A stretch of 64,000 bases of DNA from Algicella marina. Lineage in GTDB: Bacteria > Pseudomonadota > Alphaproteobacteria > Rhodobacterales > Rhodobacteraceae. This document shows positions 21,615-30,107 of the stretch, one piece after another. The stretch's first letter is position 1. Each line of letters begins with the position of its first letter. The translations under genes were made by a program, and so were the position numbers. Location: contig NZ_CP046620.1 in NCBI RefSeq assembly GCF_009931615.1, positions 3,332,501 through 3,396,500 on the forward strand, in the 5' to 3' direction. Below the pieces are notes generated by a model. That model had not been told where the DNA came from. It saw only the letters and a list, made by a program, of their open reading frames with translations, and searched no databases.

Positions 21615-23057
21615 TCAGTCGTTCCGGTGTCCGGCCATGCCGCCGGAAACTTCCATGGGTTCGCCGTCGATGTCCTCCGGCAGGATCAGGTTCAGCACGA
21701 TAGCGATCAATGCCGCCGGCAGAATACCCGAGGCAGCCAGCACTCGCAGCGAATCCGGCAGATATTGCAAGGCATTGGGTGCACCGGGTGCCATGTTCAG
21801 TACTTCCAGTTGCAGGCCCAGCCCGACGGAAAGCGCCGTCGCGAAGATCACCATGTTGCGCCGGTTCCAGTTCACATCCGACAGCATGGAAACCCCCGCT
21901 GCCACAACCATTCCGAACATTACGATGACACCGCCGCCCAGCACCTCGATCGGCACGGTGCGAATGACGCCCCCGACCTTCGGCACCAGTCCGCAGATGA
22001 TCAGGAAGATCGCGCCGATGGTCACCACATGGCGGCTCATTACGCCTGTCATCGCGATCAGACCGACATTCTGGCTGAACGACGTGTTGGGCAGGCCTCC
22101 GAAAATCCCGGCAAATGCCGTGCCGATACCATCGGCATAGGTCGCACCTTGGATCTCGTCGTCGGTCGCCTCCCTTCCGGCGCCGCCCTTGGTAATCCCG
22201 GAGACGTCACCCACAGTCTCCACGGCCGATACGAACGCCATCAGGCAGAAACCGATGATCGCGGCGATTGAGAACTCGAACCCGTATTTGAACGGCTGCG
22301 GCAAGGCGAAGGCAGCGGCATTGCTCCAGCTTCCGGAGACCGCATCGAAACTCAGGATTCCGACGAGCAACGCATAGACATAGCCGACGATGATGCCGAC
22401 CAGCACGGCAGAAACTGCCAGCATTCCCTTGGCATAGAATTTAAGCCCCAGAGTCACGAAGATTACGACGAGCGCCGCCGACCAGTTCAGGAAACTGCCG
22501 TATTCCGGGTTGTTGGATGCCTTCGCCGGTACGCCACCGGCTGCATATTCAATGCCGACCTTGACCAGCGCCAGCCCGATCATGGTGACAACCAGTCCCG
22601 TTACCAGCGGCGGCAGTGCGAAACGGATCTTGCCGATAAACGTCCCGATGCAGGCATGGAAAATGCCGCCGATGATGATGCCGCCAAACATCGCGGCCAA
22701 CCCATCGACACCCTTGCCCGCGACCAGCGGGATCATGATGGGAATGAACGCGAAACTGGTGCCCTGCACGATGGGAAGTTTCGCGCCCACCGGGCCTACG
22801 CCGATCGTCTGGATCAGGGTGGCGACGCCTGCGAACAGCATCGACATCTGGATCAGGTACAGCAGTTCGGGAAAGTCTGGCGAATTGGAACCGAAGCCGA
22901 AACCGGCCGCACCAGCGATGATGATTGCTGGTGTGACGTTGGAGACGAACATCGCGAGAACGTGCTGGATGCCGAGCGGGATCGCCTTGTGAAGACCCGG
23001 TGTGAAGTTGGGGTCGCGCAGTTGCTCGGGCGTGCCGAGTGAAGCGTAGTTTGCCAT
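21615..23057 (-). CDS. NCS2 family purine (xanthine/urate/uracil) permease
   Basis: This 480-residue protein has about 12-14 hydrophobic segments and belongs to the nucleobase-ascorbate transporter family. GIQHVLAMF with its conserved His, the AVETVGDVSGI segment with the substrate-binding Glu, and QNVGLIAMTG matching the NCS2 signature are all visible. The genomic context with urate and allantoin genes argues for a urate, xanthine or allantoin-type proton symporter rather than uracil. A GGAAGGG ribosome site precedes the ATG. It is the last gene of the minus-strand operon. Confidence 0.9.
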   Translation of the reverse strand: MANYASLGTPEQLRDPNFTPGLHKAIPLGIQHVLAMFVSNVTPAIIIAGAAGFGFGSNSPDFPELLYLIQMSMLFAGVATLIQTIGVGPVGAKLPIVQGTSFAFIPIMIPLVAGKGVDGLAAMFGGIIIGGIFHACIGTFIGKIRFALPPLVTGLVVTMIGLALVKVGIEYAAGGVPAKASNNPEYGSFLNWSAALVVIFVTLGLKFYAKGMLAVSAVLVGIIVGYVYALLVGILSFDAVSGSWSNAAAFALPQPFKYGFEFSIAAIIGFCLMAFVSAVETVGDVSGITKGGAGREATDDEIQGATYADGIGTAFAGIFGGLPNTSFSQNVGLIAMTGVMSRHVVTIGAIFLIICGLVPKVGGVIRTVPIEVLGGGVIVMFGMVVAAGVSMLSDVNWNRRNMVIFATALSVGLGLQLEVLNMAPGAPNALQYLPDSLRVLAASGILPAALIAIVLNLILPEDIDGEPMEVSGGMAGHRND

Positions 23058-23081
23058 TTCAAACCCTTCCTGATGTTACGC

Positions 23082-23588
23082 TTATGGCCCGTCTCCCGCA
23101 GGCCTCCTTGGTAATCGGATCTCTGGCGGATCCGTGAATTCGTATTCCTCGAGGTTGGGGGCATCGCCTACGTAATCCACGACGAGGAAATCCTGAGGCA
23201 CCAGCGGGCAGAGAACGCCGTGCCAGACATTCCGGTGATAGTTCACGCCCTGGCCGGACGCGGTAAGGAAGGCGTGCAGCGTTCCGGGCAAGCCGCCATC
23301 ATCCTCGGCCACCAGTACCACGAAAGGCTCTGGCGAAAGCGGCATGAATGCTTGGCTGCCGAGGGGGTGCCGCTCCACCAGTTTCGGTCGCAGCGGCGTG
23401 GCATAGGCGGTGCCCCGAAATATGTTCAGCCCCACCGCACCATCGGCACAATCGGCATGCGCCAGCGCATGATAGCGCCCGCACTTGCCATCGTTGATCA
23501 GCCTGTCCGCCTCGCCCGCCGCCTCGATCACATCACCAAAGGGTGCAAAGGCACCGGCGGTGAGTGGTTGGGCGGTAAGCACTGTCAC
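23082..23588 (-). CDS. allA: Ureidoglycolate lyase
   Basis: AllA splits (S)-ureidoglycolate into glyoxylate and urea, the last step of ureide catabolism. The 168-residue protein has AFAPFGDVIE at the N-terminus, NIFRGTAYATPLRPKLVERHPLGSQAF in the middle with active-site residues, and YHRNVWHGVL and DFLVVDYVG near the end, as in family members. GTG at 23588 overlaps the allE stop (GTGA) and gives the expected length; the longer open frame upstream is allE read in another frame. Confidence 0.93.
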   Translation of the reverse strand: MTVLTAQPLTAGAFAPFGDVIEAAGEADRLINDGKCGRYHALAHADCADGAVGLNIFRGTAYATPLRPKLVERHPLGSQAFMPLSPEPFVVLVAEDDGGLPGTLHAFLTASGQGVNYHRNVWHGVLCPLVPQDFLVVDYVGDAPNLEEYEFTDPPEIRLPRRPAGDGP

Positions 23589-24409
23589 TTGAGCCTCAGG
23601 CTCGGATGGCGGTGCATGTCCTTGTAGAGCAGATAGCGGAAACGATGCGGCCCGCCCGCGTAGCAGGCCTGAGGGCAGAACGCACGCAGCCACATGAAAT
23701 CGCCCGCCTCCACCTCCATCCAGTCGGTATTCAGCCGATAGACTGCCTTGCCCTCCAGCACGTACAGCCCATGCTCCATCACGTGCGTCTCGGCAAACGG
23801 AATTACGCCGCCCGGCTCGAAGTTGACGATGTTGACATGCATGTCATGCGCCACGTCGTCCGGGTTAACGAACCGGGTGGTGGACCATTTCCCGCCCGTA
23901 TCCGGCATCGCCGACGGTGTGATCGTGTCCTCGTGGGTCACGAACGAATGAGGTGGCGGCAGATCCCCGATCGGCTCGTAGGATTTGCGGATCCAGATGA
24001 AATCCGCCTTTGTGTCTGTCCGATTGTGCAGCTTCCAGTCGGTGCCCGGCGAGATGTAGACATAAGAGCCAGTGACGAGGGTGTGATGGGTGCCGTCCAA
24101 CTCCAGCGAAAGCCCGCCTTCCAGCATGAACAGCACGGCTTCCGCCTGCGGGTCCGGTTCCGGCGCGTCGGTACCGCCGCCGGCCTGAACTTCCATGATG
24201 TACTGCGAAAACGTCTCGGCGAACCCGCTCAGCGGGCGGGCCAGCACCCATGCGCGCGACTTGTCCCAAAAGGGAAAGCGTGTGGTGACGATGTCGGTAT
24301 GCACCATCTTCGGGATGACGGCATAGGACGGCGTGAACTTGGCGCGCCCGGTCAAGATGCGCGATTGCGGCGGCAGCCCGCCATCGGGGGACTGGTAGGG
24401 TTCGGTCAT
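23585..24409 (-). CDS. allE: (S)-ureidoglycine aminohydrolase
   Basis: This 274-residue bicupin deaminates (S)-ureidoglycine to (S)-ureidoglycolate. The N-terminal cupin shows AVLFMLEGGLSLELDG, and the C-terminal one has the Mn-binding set FAETHVMEHGLYVLEG with conserved Glu, His and His, and FCPQACYAGG with the Gln. ILTGRAKFTPSYAVIP at the N-terminus is also typical. It overlaps both neighbours by four bases (ATGA before, GTGA after), so its translation is tied to the fusion gene and to allA. Confidence 0.93.
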   Translation of the reverse strand: MTEPYQSPDGGLPPQSRILTGRAKFTPSYAVIPKMVHTDIVTTRFPFWDKSRAWVLARPLSGFAETFSQYIMEVQAGGGTDAPEPDPQAEAVLFMLEGGLSLELDGTHHTLVTGSYVYISPGTDWKLHNRTDTKADFIWIRKSYEPIGDLPPPHSFVTHEDTITPSAMPDTGGKWSTTRFVNPDDVAHDMHVNIVNFEPGGVIPFAETHVMEHGLYVLEGKAVYRLNTDWMEVEAGDFMWLRAFCPQACYAGGPHRFRYLLYKDMHRHPSLRLK

Positions 24410-25821
24410 GAAAACATGTCTTTCAATCGGAGGAGGGCAATCCGCTCCACCTGTTTGCAGGCTTCGGCGAATTCCGTTTCCCGCTCTTGTGCAACACGCC
24501 GTTGGAAGGCTGCAAGGATATCCGCCTTGGTCAGACCCTTTACCGCAATGATGAACGGAAAGCCGAACTTCTCCTTATAGGTCTCGTTCAACCCGGTGAA
24601 CGTCTCGCGTTCCGCATCCGTCAGCGCATCAAGCCCCGCGCCCGCCTGTTCGGCGGTGGAGGCTGCCGTAAGCTGTTTCGCGGCTGCCAGCTTGCCCGCA
24701 AGGTCGGGGTGAGACAGCAGCACACTCATCCGCTCGGATTCGCTGGCGCTGCGAAACACCCGCGTCAGGGCGTTGTGCAGGCCGATGGCGGTATCGTGCG
24801 CGGGCCCAAGCTCCAGCTTGTGCGCCCGTTTGGCGATCCAGTCGGAATGCTCGAACACGTCGCCGTAGGCAGTGATGAACTCATCCTTCTTCATCGCGCT
24901 CGGCCGCGCCCACTCTACCGGTGGATGCTCGCGCGCCCAGTGCTCGGCGATGTCGATCCGCCGCGCCAGCCACACCCTTTCGTGGCCTTTCACGTAGTCG
25001 ATGAACCGCTTCAGCGCCGCCGCCCGCCCGGGTCGGCCGACCAGACGGCAATGCAGGCCGATGTTCATCATCTTCGGCGCACCGGCCAGCCCTTCGGAGT
25101 AGAGCGTGTCGAACGTGTCCTTGAGGTAGGTGAAGAACTGGTCGCCCGAGTTGAAGCCCTGCGGCGTGGCAAAGCGCATGTCGTTGCAATCGAGCGTGTA
25201 GGGAATGATCAGCTGGTCGCGTCCCTTGTGGTGCCGCCAGTAGGGCAGGTCGTCGTCATAGGCGTCGGAAACATAGGCGAACCCGCCCTCTTCGCTGACG
25301 ATGTCCACCGTGTTGACTGAGCAGCGGCCGGTGTACCAGCCGGTGGGCCGCGCGCCCGTCACCTCCGTGTGTAAGCGGATGGCCTCCTGCATGTCGGCCC
25401 TCTCGGCCTTCGGCTCGGCGTCCTTGTACTCGATCCATTTCAGCCCGTGGCTCGCGATCTCCCAGTCTGCCGCCTGCATCGCCGCCACCTGCTCGGGCGA
25501 GCGTGCCAGCGCGGTGGCGACGCCGTAGACGGTGACGGGAACCTCCGCCTCCGTGAACATCGCGTGCAGCCGCCAGAACCCGGCCCGCGCCCCGTATTCG
25601 TAGATCGATTCCATGTTCCAGTGGCGCTGGCCCGGCCACTGCGCCGCGCCGACAATCTCGGAAAGAAATGCCTCGGATGCCGCATCCCCGTGCAGGATGT
25701 TGTTCTCGCCGCCTTCTTCGTAGTTCACCACGAACTGCACGGCGATCGCCGCATCACCGGGCCAGCGCGGGTTGGGCGGGGTAGGGCCGTAGCCCTGCAT
25801 GTCACGCGGGTACCTTTTCAT
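24406..25821 (-). CDS. Allantoinase (PuuE type) fused to OHCU decarboxylase (UraD)
   Basis: The 471-residue protein joins two enzymes of urate breakdown. Residues 1-300 form a polysaccharide-deacetylase-like, cofactor-independent allantoinase (PuuE), with NYEEGGENNILHGD, ADWEIASHGLKWIEY and GWYTGRCSVNTVDI. Residues about 308-471 match 2-oxo-4-hydroxy-4-carboxy-5-ureidoimidazoline decarboxylase, with the catalytic His in FEHSDWIA (His325), LLSHPDLAGK and KFGFPFIIAVKG. The fusion would convert OHCU to (S)-allantoin and then to allantoate in one polypeptide. It is the first gene of the operon allE-allA-permease and is divergent from uraH. Confidence 0.92.
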   Translation of the reverse strand: MKRYPRDMQGYGPTPPNPRWPGDAAIAVQFVVNYEEGGENNILHGDAASEAFLSEIVGAAQWPGQRHWNMESIYEYGARAGFWRLHAMFTEAEVPVTVYGVATALARSPEQVAAMQAADWEIASHGLKWIEYKDAEPKAERADMQEAIRLHTEVTGARPTGWYTGRCSVNTVDIVSEEGGFAYVSDAYDDDLPYWRHHKGRDQLIIPYTLDCNDMRFATPQGFNSGDQFFTYLKDTFDTLYSEGLAGAPKMMNIGLHCRLVGRPGRAAALKRFIDYVKGHERVWLARRIDIAEHWAREHPPVEWARPSAMKKDEFITAYGDVFEHSDWIAKRAHKLELGPAHDTAIGLHNALTRVFRSASESERMSVLLSHPDLAGKLAAAKQLTAASTAEQAGAGLDALTDAERETFTGLNETYKEKFGFPFIIAVKGLTKADILAAFQRRVAQERETEFAEACKQVERIALLRLKDMFS

Positions 25822-25848
25822 TCAATCCTCTTGAGTGACGCTTCACAG

Positions 25849-25863
25849 TGCAGAATTCCTGCA
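25849..25863. promoter_or_regulatory. Inverted repeat in the puuE/uraH divergent promoter
   Basis: TGCAG (25849-25853) and CTGCA (25859-25863) flank AATTC, giving a 15-base interrupted palindrome 28 bases before the puuE-uraD start and 91 before uraH. It is a candidate operator for the neighbouring GntR-type regulator; inference only. Confidence 0.4.
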
Positions 25864-25953
25864 GCGTTTGAAAGATTTTGCGGCAATCTACCGCCAATCA
25901 TTGGCTTTTGCTTACGTTTTGGCCACAGTCTTCGCAAGAGAGGAGCACCGCAA

Positions 25954-26316
25954 ATGCCAACTTCCGGTTATCTTACGACACATGTCCTCGACACCGCCCG
26001 CGGGAGCCCAGCGGAGGGGATCGAGATCGCGCTCTACCGTGTCAGCGGCAATTCCCACAAGAAGATTGTGACGATGACGACGAACGCCGACGGCCGGACG
26101 GACAGCCCGATCCTTCCACAAGGCAAGTTCAAGGCTGGACAGTACGAACTGATCTTCTTCGCCGGCCCCTACCTCGAAGCCACCGGTCAGGCGGGTGGCG
26201 GCGTGAAGTTTCTCGACCAGATTCCGATCCGCTTCGGGGTCGATGACGCGGAGGGGCACTATCACGTGCCGCTGCTGCTCTCACCCTACGGATATTCGAC
26301 CTACAGGGGGAGCTGA
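25954..26316 (+). CDS. uraH: 5-hydroxyisourate hydrolase (transthyretin-related)
   Basis: This 120-residue protein hydrolyses 5-hydroxyisourate to OHCU after urate oxidation. It has THVLDTARGSPAEGIEIALYR at the N-terminus with an active-site His, the Arg in the LPQGKFKAGQYEL region, GHYHVPLLLSPYGYSTYRGS at the end, and the diagnostic C-terminal YRGS. ATG 25954 is preceded by AGAGAGGAG. It is two bases upstream of puuD and divergent from the puuE-uraD operon. Confidence 0.96.
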   Translation: MPTSGYLTTHVLDTARGSPAEGIEIALYRVSGNSHKKIVTMTTNADGRTDSPILPQGKFKAGQYELIFFAGPYLEATGQAGGGVKFLDQIPIRFGVDDAEGHYHVPLLLSPYGYSTYRGS

Positions 26317-26318
26317 GC

Positions 26319-27545
26319 ATGTATGATTTCGCCGTAACGTGGGACTGGATGGCGTTTGCCGTTCGCTGGCTGCACGTAATCACCGGCATCGCCTGGATCG
26401 GCTCGTCCTTCTATTTCATCGCCCTCGATCTGGGCCTGAAGCGCGACATTCCCGGCCCCGCCGATGGTGAGGAATGGCAGGTGCACGGCGGCGGCTTTTA
26501 TCACATCCAGAAATACCTGATCGCGCCCGATGCGATGCCGGAGCATCTCGTCTGGTTCAAATGGGAGAGTTATGCCACCTGGCTTTCCGGCTTCGCCATG
26601 CTCTTCATTGTCTACTACGTGGGTGCGGATCTGTTCCTCGTTGACCCGCAGGTCGCCGACATATCGCCGCTGCTGGCGATTTTCATTTCGATGGCCTCGA
26701 TCGCGCTGGGCTGGGTCGCTTACGATTTCATCTGCAAGTCGAAGTTCGGCGACGACAACACCCGCCTGATGGTCGCGCTCTACGTCATCCTCGTCTTTGT
26801 CGCGCTGTTCTACACGCAGGTGTTTTCCGGCCGCGCGGCGCTGCTGCATCTCGGAGCTTTCACCGCGACGATCATGTCGGCAAACGTGTTCTTCATCATT
26901 ATGCCGAACCAGCGCATCGTAGTGGCCGACCTCAAGGCGGGGCGCACGCCCGACCCGAAATACGGCAAGATCGCCAAGCAGCGCAGCACGCACAATAACT
27001 ACCTTACCCTGCCGGTACTGTTCCTGATGCTGTCCAACCACTATCCGCTTGCCTTCGCGACGGAGTACAACTGGATCATCGCCAGCCTGATCTTCCTCGT
27101 CGGGGTTCTGATCCGGCACTATTTCAACTCGATGCACAGCCGCACGGGCAAGCCCACGTGGGTTTGGCTCGCGGCCACCTTCCTGATGATCGTCATCGCC
27201 TGGCTCAGCACCGAACCCGGAATAGATCGTAGCGCTCCGCAACAAGAGGCCGCGCTGAGCAGCCGTCAATTGATGTTTGCCGAGGCGGAGGGTTTCGAGG
27301 AGGTCAGCCAGACCGTCATGGGCCGCTGCGCCATGTGCCATGCGGAAGAACCGGGGTGGGACGGCATCCATTGGCCACCAAAGGGTGTGGTGCTCGACAA
27401 CGCGGCCGACATTGCCGCCCACGCGCGCGAAATCTACCTTCAGGCCGGTCTCAGCCACGCAATGCCGCCGGCCAATGCCAGCTATATGGAGCAAGCGGAG
27501 CGGCAAATGATCGTCGCGTGGTACGAGAACGCAGTCTCTCAATAA
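26319..27545 (+). CDS. puuD: Membrane urate oxidase with cytochrome c domain
   Basis: PuuD replaces classical uricase in many proteobacteria. It oxidises urate to 5-hydroxyisourate in the membrane and passes electrons to the respiratory chain. The 408-residue protein has about eight hydrophobic segments (WLHVITGIAWIGSSFYF is the first typical motif) and a C-terminal cytochrome c domain with CAMCH at residues 337-341 and a Met in SHAMPPANASYM as the likely axial ligand. It is immediately downstream of uraH. Its last bases overlap the convergent GntR gene. Confidence 0.93.
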   Translation: MYDFAVTWDWMAFAVRWLHVITGIAWIGSSFYFIALDLGLKRDIPGPADGEEWQVHGGGFYHIQKYLIAPDAMPEHLVWFKWESYATWLSGFAMLFIVYYVGADLFLVDPQVADISPLLAIFISMASIALGWVAYDFICKSKFGDDNTRLMVALYVILVFVALFYTQVFSGRAALLHLGAFTATIMSANVFFIIMPNQRIVVADLKAGRTPDPKYGKIAKQRSTHNNYLTLPVLFLMLSNHYPLAFATEYNWIIASLIFLVGVLIRHYFNSMHSRTGKPTWVWLAATFLMIVIAWLSTEPGIDRSAPQQEAALSSRQLMFAEAEGFEEVSQTVMGRCAMCHAEEPGWDGIHWPPKGVVLDNAADIAAHAREIYLQAGLSHAMPPANASYMEQAERQMIVAWYENAVSQ

Positions 27546-28219
27546 CCCTCCGGCGCGAACTGGCCCTGAAACGATGACAACGCATCGCCGATATGGCGCC
27601 GCAAGCAGTCTGCCGCGGCATCGCCATCGCGCCGCCCGCAAGCTTCCAGCAGTTCCAGATGCTCCCTGTCGGATTTTTCCCGCTGGCCGGGGGCAGCTTT
27701 TGCCATGCAAAGGTAACGATCAGCTGCGTTGAACAGGATGTCGATCTGCGCCAGCAGCCGTGGCCTCGCGCAGGGCCGATACAACTCCATGTGAAACGCC
27801 TGATTGCGGATGCCGAACTCCAACGCGTCCACCCCTGAAATCCTGTCCTGAATCCGCGCGGCCGCGTCGATCTGTGCATTCGTCAGATGCGCCATTGCCG
27901 AACGCATCGCCAGCACTTCCAGTACCAGACGCATTTCATAGATGTCCGTCAGATCGGATAGCGAGACCGCCGCCACCCGCGCCCGCTTGTTGTCCTCCAC
28001 GGTGACGAAACCCATCACCTCCAGGTGCCGGATCGCCTCGCGGATCGGCATACGGCTGACGCCGAACCGGTCCGCCAGCGATTCCTGCCTCAGCGGTTCG
28101 CCGGGTGAAATCGCGCCCTGCACGATGTCATCGCGCAGCGCCGCCACGATCTCGGCCACCTGGCCACCGGCAATTCTGACAGGCGGAAAAGCCTCCGCCG
28201 GGCGTGCGGGCAGTTTCAT
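27539..28219 (-). CDS. GntR family transcriptional regulator (FadR/VanR-like)
   Basis: This 226-residue protein has an N-terminal winged helix (LRDDIVQGAISPGEPLRQESLADRFGVSRMPIREAIRHLEVMGFV) and a C-terminal FCD-type helical ligand-binding domain (LTDIYEMRLVLEVLAMRSAM, FHMELYRPCARPRLL). The regulator ends within the last codons of puuD, so it probably controls the urate locus; the ligand may be a purine breakdown product. ATG 28219 was chosen; GTG 28240 is the alternative. Neither has a good ribosome site. Confidence 0.87.
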   Translation of the reverse strand: MKLPARPAEAFPPVRIAGGQVAEIVAALRDDIVQGAISPGEPLRQESLADRFGVSRMPIREAIRHLEVMGFVTVEDNKRARVAAVSLSDLTDIYEMRLVLEVLAMRSAMAHLTNAQIDAAARIQDRISGVDALEFGIRNQAFHMELYRPCARPRLLAQIDILFNAADRYLCMAKAAPGQREKSDREHLELLEACGRRDGDAAADCLRRHIGDALSSFQGQFAPEGY

Positions 28220-28262
28220 CGTGCCAGTATAGGCAGTCACATCGTTGACAGAAGGACAAAAT

Positions 28263-28290
28263 TGTATCCAGAATTAAATTTATGTATCCA
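28263..28290. promoter_or_regulatory. Direct repeats TGTATCCA before the GntR gene
   Basis: TGTATCCA occurs at 28263-28270 and 28283-28290, spaced 20 bases start to start, in an AT-rich patch. The second copy overlaps the start codon of the plus-strand gene at 28282. Two helical-turn spacing suggests a protein-binding site, perhaps autoregulation by GntR; inference. Confidence 0.35.
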
Positions 28291-29550
28291 AATTTTGCAC
28301 TCCGATTCCTGTTCGCTCTGATCCTCCTGCTCGCCGCAAGCGGAACGGCCACTGCAGAGTCGCGCCGTTTCTGCTTCGAACCGCCTCACAACACCCTCTG
28401 TCCGCACTTTCCGCAGGATCAACGCGACTTCAGCGCCTTCTTCGAATACCGGGTCATCTCCGCCCCCGCGCAGGATCCCTTCGACGAATATGCCTGGCAG
28501 GCCTTTGTAGCCCTCGGCTGGTCGGACGTTGCCGCTGATTGGGAACCGGCCAAAGCCAGTTGGCGCACTTTTTCCCGCCGCGCTGACATCCTCCCTTCCA
28601 CCGATGCCTGCAGCGGCATTGCCCGCGGCTCTGAAACTGTGGTCGCCAGTCACCTTCAGTCCGACGGCAATGTCCTTATTGACCAGCACGGCAATTTCAT
28701 CGTCTTTGAGACGCGCCTCAATCAAACGGTCGAGACGCATATCCTTGACCATTCCCTCGATTCAGCCGCCGGCCGGGCACAACACGGCATCGCCTTTCCC
28801 TCCGGCATCGATGCCACACGCCCCGCCAGCACTCTGATAAAAACCGCGTGGCGGATTCTCCCCCAACCCGACCCAGATTATGTCATGGCCGATGGTCTCA
28901 TCGCCATCCCGGCCGCGGCGAGTGTCTCCGGCATAGCTACCTGCCGTCCCGCCCGTCTCGGTCTCGTCGGCATGCACATCGTCACCAAGGTCACCAGCGG
29001 TCATGGCGACAAGTGGATATGGTCGACTTTCGAACACCGCGCCAATGCGCCCGAGGCTGCCAACGCCCGAGAAATCAACTCCCTCTATGCCAAAGACCTC
29101 TTCCCCGGCGGCTGCCAGAGCCCGCAAAACACCGCCGCTGCGCTTCTGCACGATCCCGATTGCCCGGACTGCATTCCGAACGCCCCTCATATCGGCCCGG
29201 CCCTTTGGGCCGGTAAACCGCCCTTCGCGGTTTCAGCCGATGGCAGGCCGCTCCAACCAGCGCAAATCACCCGCTGTTGGAAGATCTTCGGCCCAACACG
29301 CAGCACCAATTCCATATGGCAGGCGATGCTCGGCACCTCTCCGCTCGCCAACTACATGCTGATCTCGTCGCAATGGCGCGGCGCCAATCCGGATCCGATC
29401 TTTCCCGACGGTGAACTCCCCCGGTACCTGACTAACACGACAATGGAATCGTTCCTCCAGACGGACACGTCCGGCACCTGTCTCGGCTGCCACGCCACCG
29501 CCCGCACGCCCGAAGGTGCGCCCGCCGATTTTACATTCCTCTTCCGGTGA
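28282..29550 (+). CDS. Secreted haem c-motif protein of unknown function
   Basis: The 422-residue protein has a clear signal peptide (FLFALILLLAASGTATA, cleavage after ATA) and so is periplasmic or secreted. Near its C-terminus it has one CLGCH haem c motif (Cys400, Cys403, His404). Trp- and Cys-containing stretches such as WQAFVALGW, DKWIWSTFEH and NYMLISSQWRGANPD are visible, with at least ten other Cys. I do not recognise a characterised family. The following secreted protein starts in its stop codon (GTGA). The urate-related neighbours give no firm clue. Confidence 0.75.
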   Translation: MYPNFALRFLFALILLLAASGTATAESRRFCFEPPHNTLCPHFPQDQRDFSAFFEYRVISAPAQDPFDEYAWQAFVALGWSDVAADWEPAKASWRTFSRRADILPSTDACSGIARGSETVVASHLQSDGNVLIDQHGNFIVFETRLNQTVETHILDHSLDSAAGRAQHGIAFPSGIDATRPASTLIKTAWRILPQPDPDYVMADGLIAIPAAASVSGIATCRPARLGLVGMHIVTKVTSGHGDKWIWSTFEHRANAPEAANAREINSLYAKDLFPGGCQSPQNTAAALLHDPDCPDCIPNAPHIGPALWAGKPPFAVSADGRPLQPAQITRCWKIFGPTRSTNSIWQAMLGTSPLANYMLISSQWRGANPDPIFPDGELPRYLTNTTMESFLQTDTSGTCLGCHATARTPEGAPADFTFLFR

Positions 29551-30089
29551 TCGACATGAACTCCACGCCAGCCATGCTTTTCGCCTTTTTCCTGATACCG
29601 ACTCTACCTGCCGCCGCCGAAATCTGCACAGCCACTTTCACCACGGAAACGGAGGCCGATCATGGGAACTTGCCCAGTGGCACTACTCTGAACGGCAGCA
29701 TCTCCTACCAGCCGGTGGACCCCATGCGGATGGGCAATGAGACGGTCAGCTACCTTGTCTCCGGCACCATGCGCGTCGAGGCGGCAGACGGCAGCTATGT
29801 CGCCGGCCGCCTTCAGGCCATCCATGTGACCCGCACGCCGCATTTCGCCGATTACGCGTCTTTCGACGCAAGTGACGTCACCGGCAATCTCGGCACCGTG
29901 GAGGCCTACGAAGACCCCATGCTCGTCACGCTCTTCGCGCCGCGCGGTTCCCTCACTACCTTCGATCTTCCACGTGATAGCGCCGGCTGGCAGGCTTACA
30001 GCCGCCGCCGGGTGTTCCAGGTGCACACACCCGATACGATGTGGACATTGCCGGGAAGGATTTCCGATTTCTCGATGGCCTGCGACTAG
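29547..30089 (+). CDS. Small secreted protein of unknown function
   Basis: This 180-residue protein has a signal peptide (AMLFAFFLIPTLPAAA, cleavage before EIC), leaving a beta-rich mature part with two Cys near its ends (EICTATF and SMACD) that could form a disulfide. It was not assigned to any family. It begins at GTG within the stop of the haem c-motif gene (ATG 29556 is the alternative), so the two are probably co-translated and may act together outside the cytoplasm. Confidence 0.7.
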   Translation: MIDMNSTPAMLFAFFLIPTLPAAAEICTATFTTETEADHGNLPSGTTLNGSISYQPVDPMRMGNETVSYLVSGTMRVEAADGSYVAGRLQAIHVTRTPHFADYASFDASDVTGNLGTVEAYEDPMLVTLFAPRGSLTTFDLPRDSAGWQAYSRRRVFQVHTPDTMWTLPGRISDFSMACD

Positions 30090-30107
30090 CGCCTGCCGCT
30101 CAGGGTG

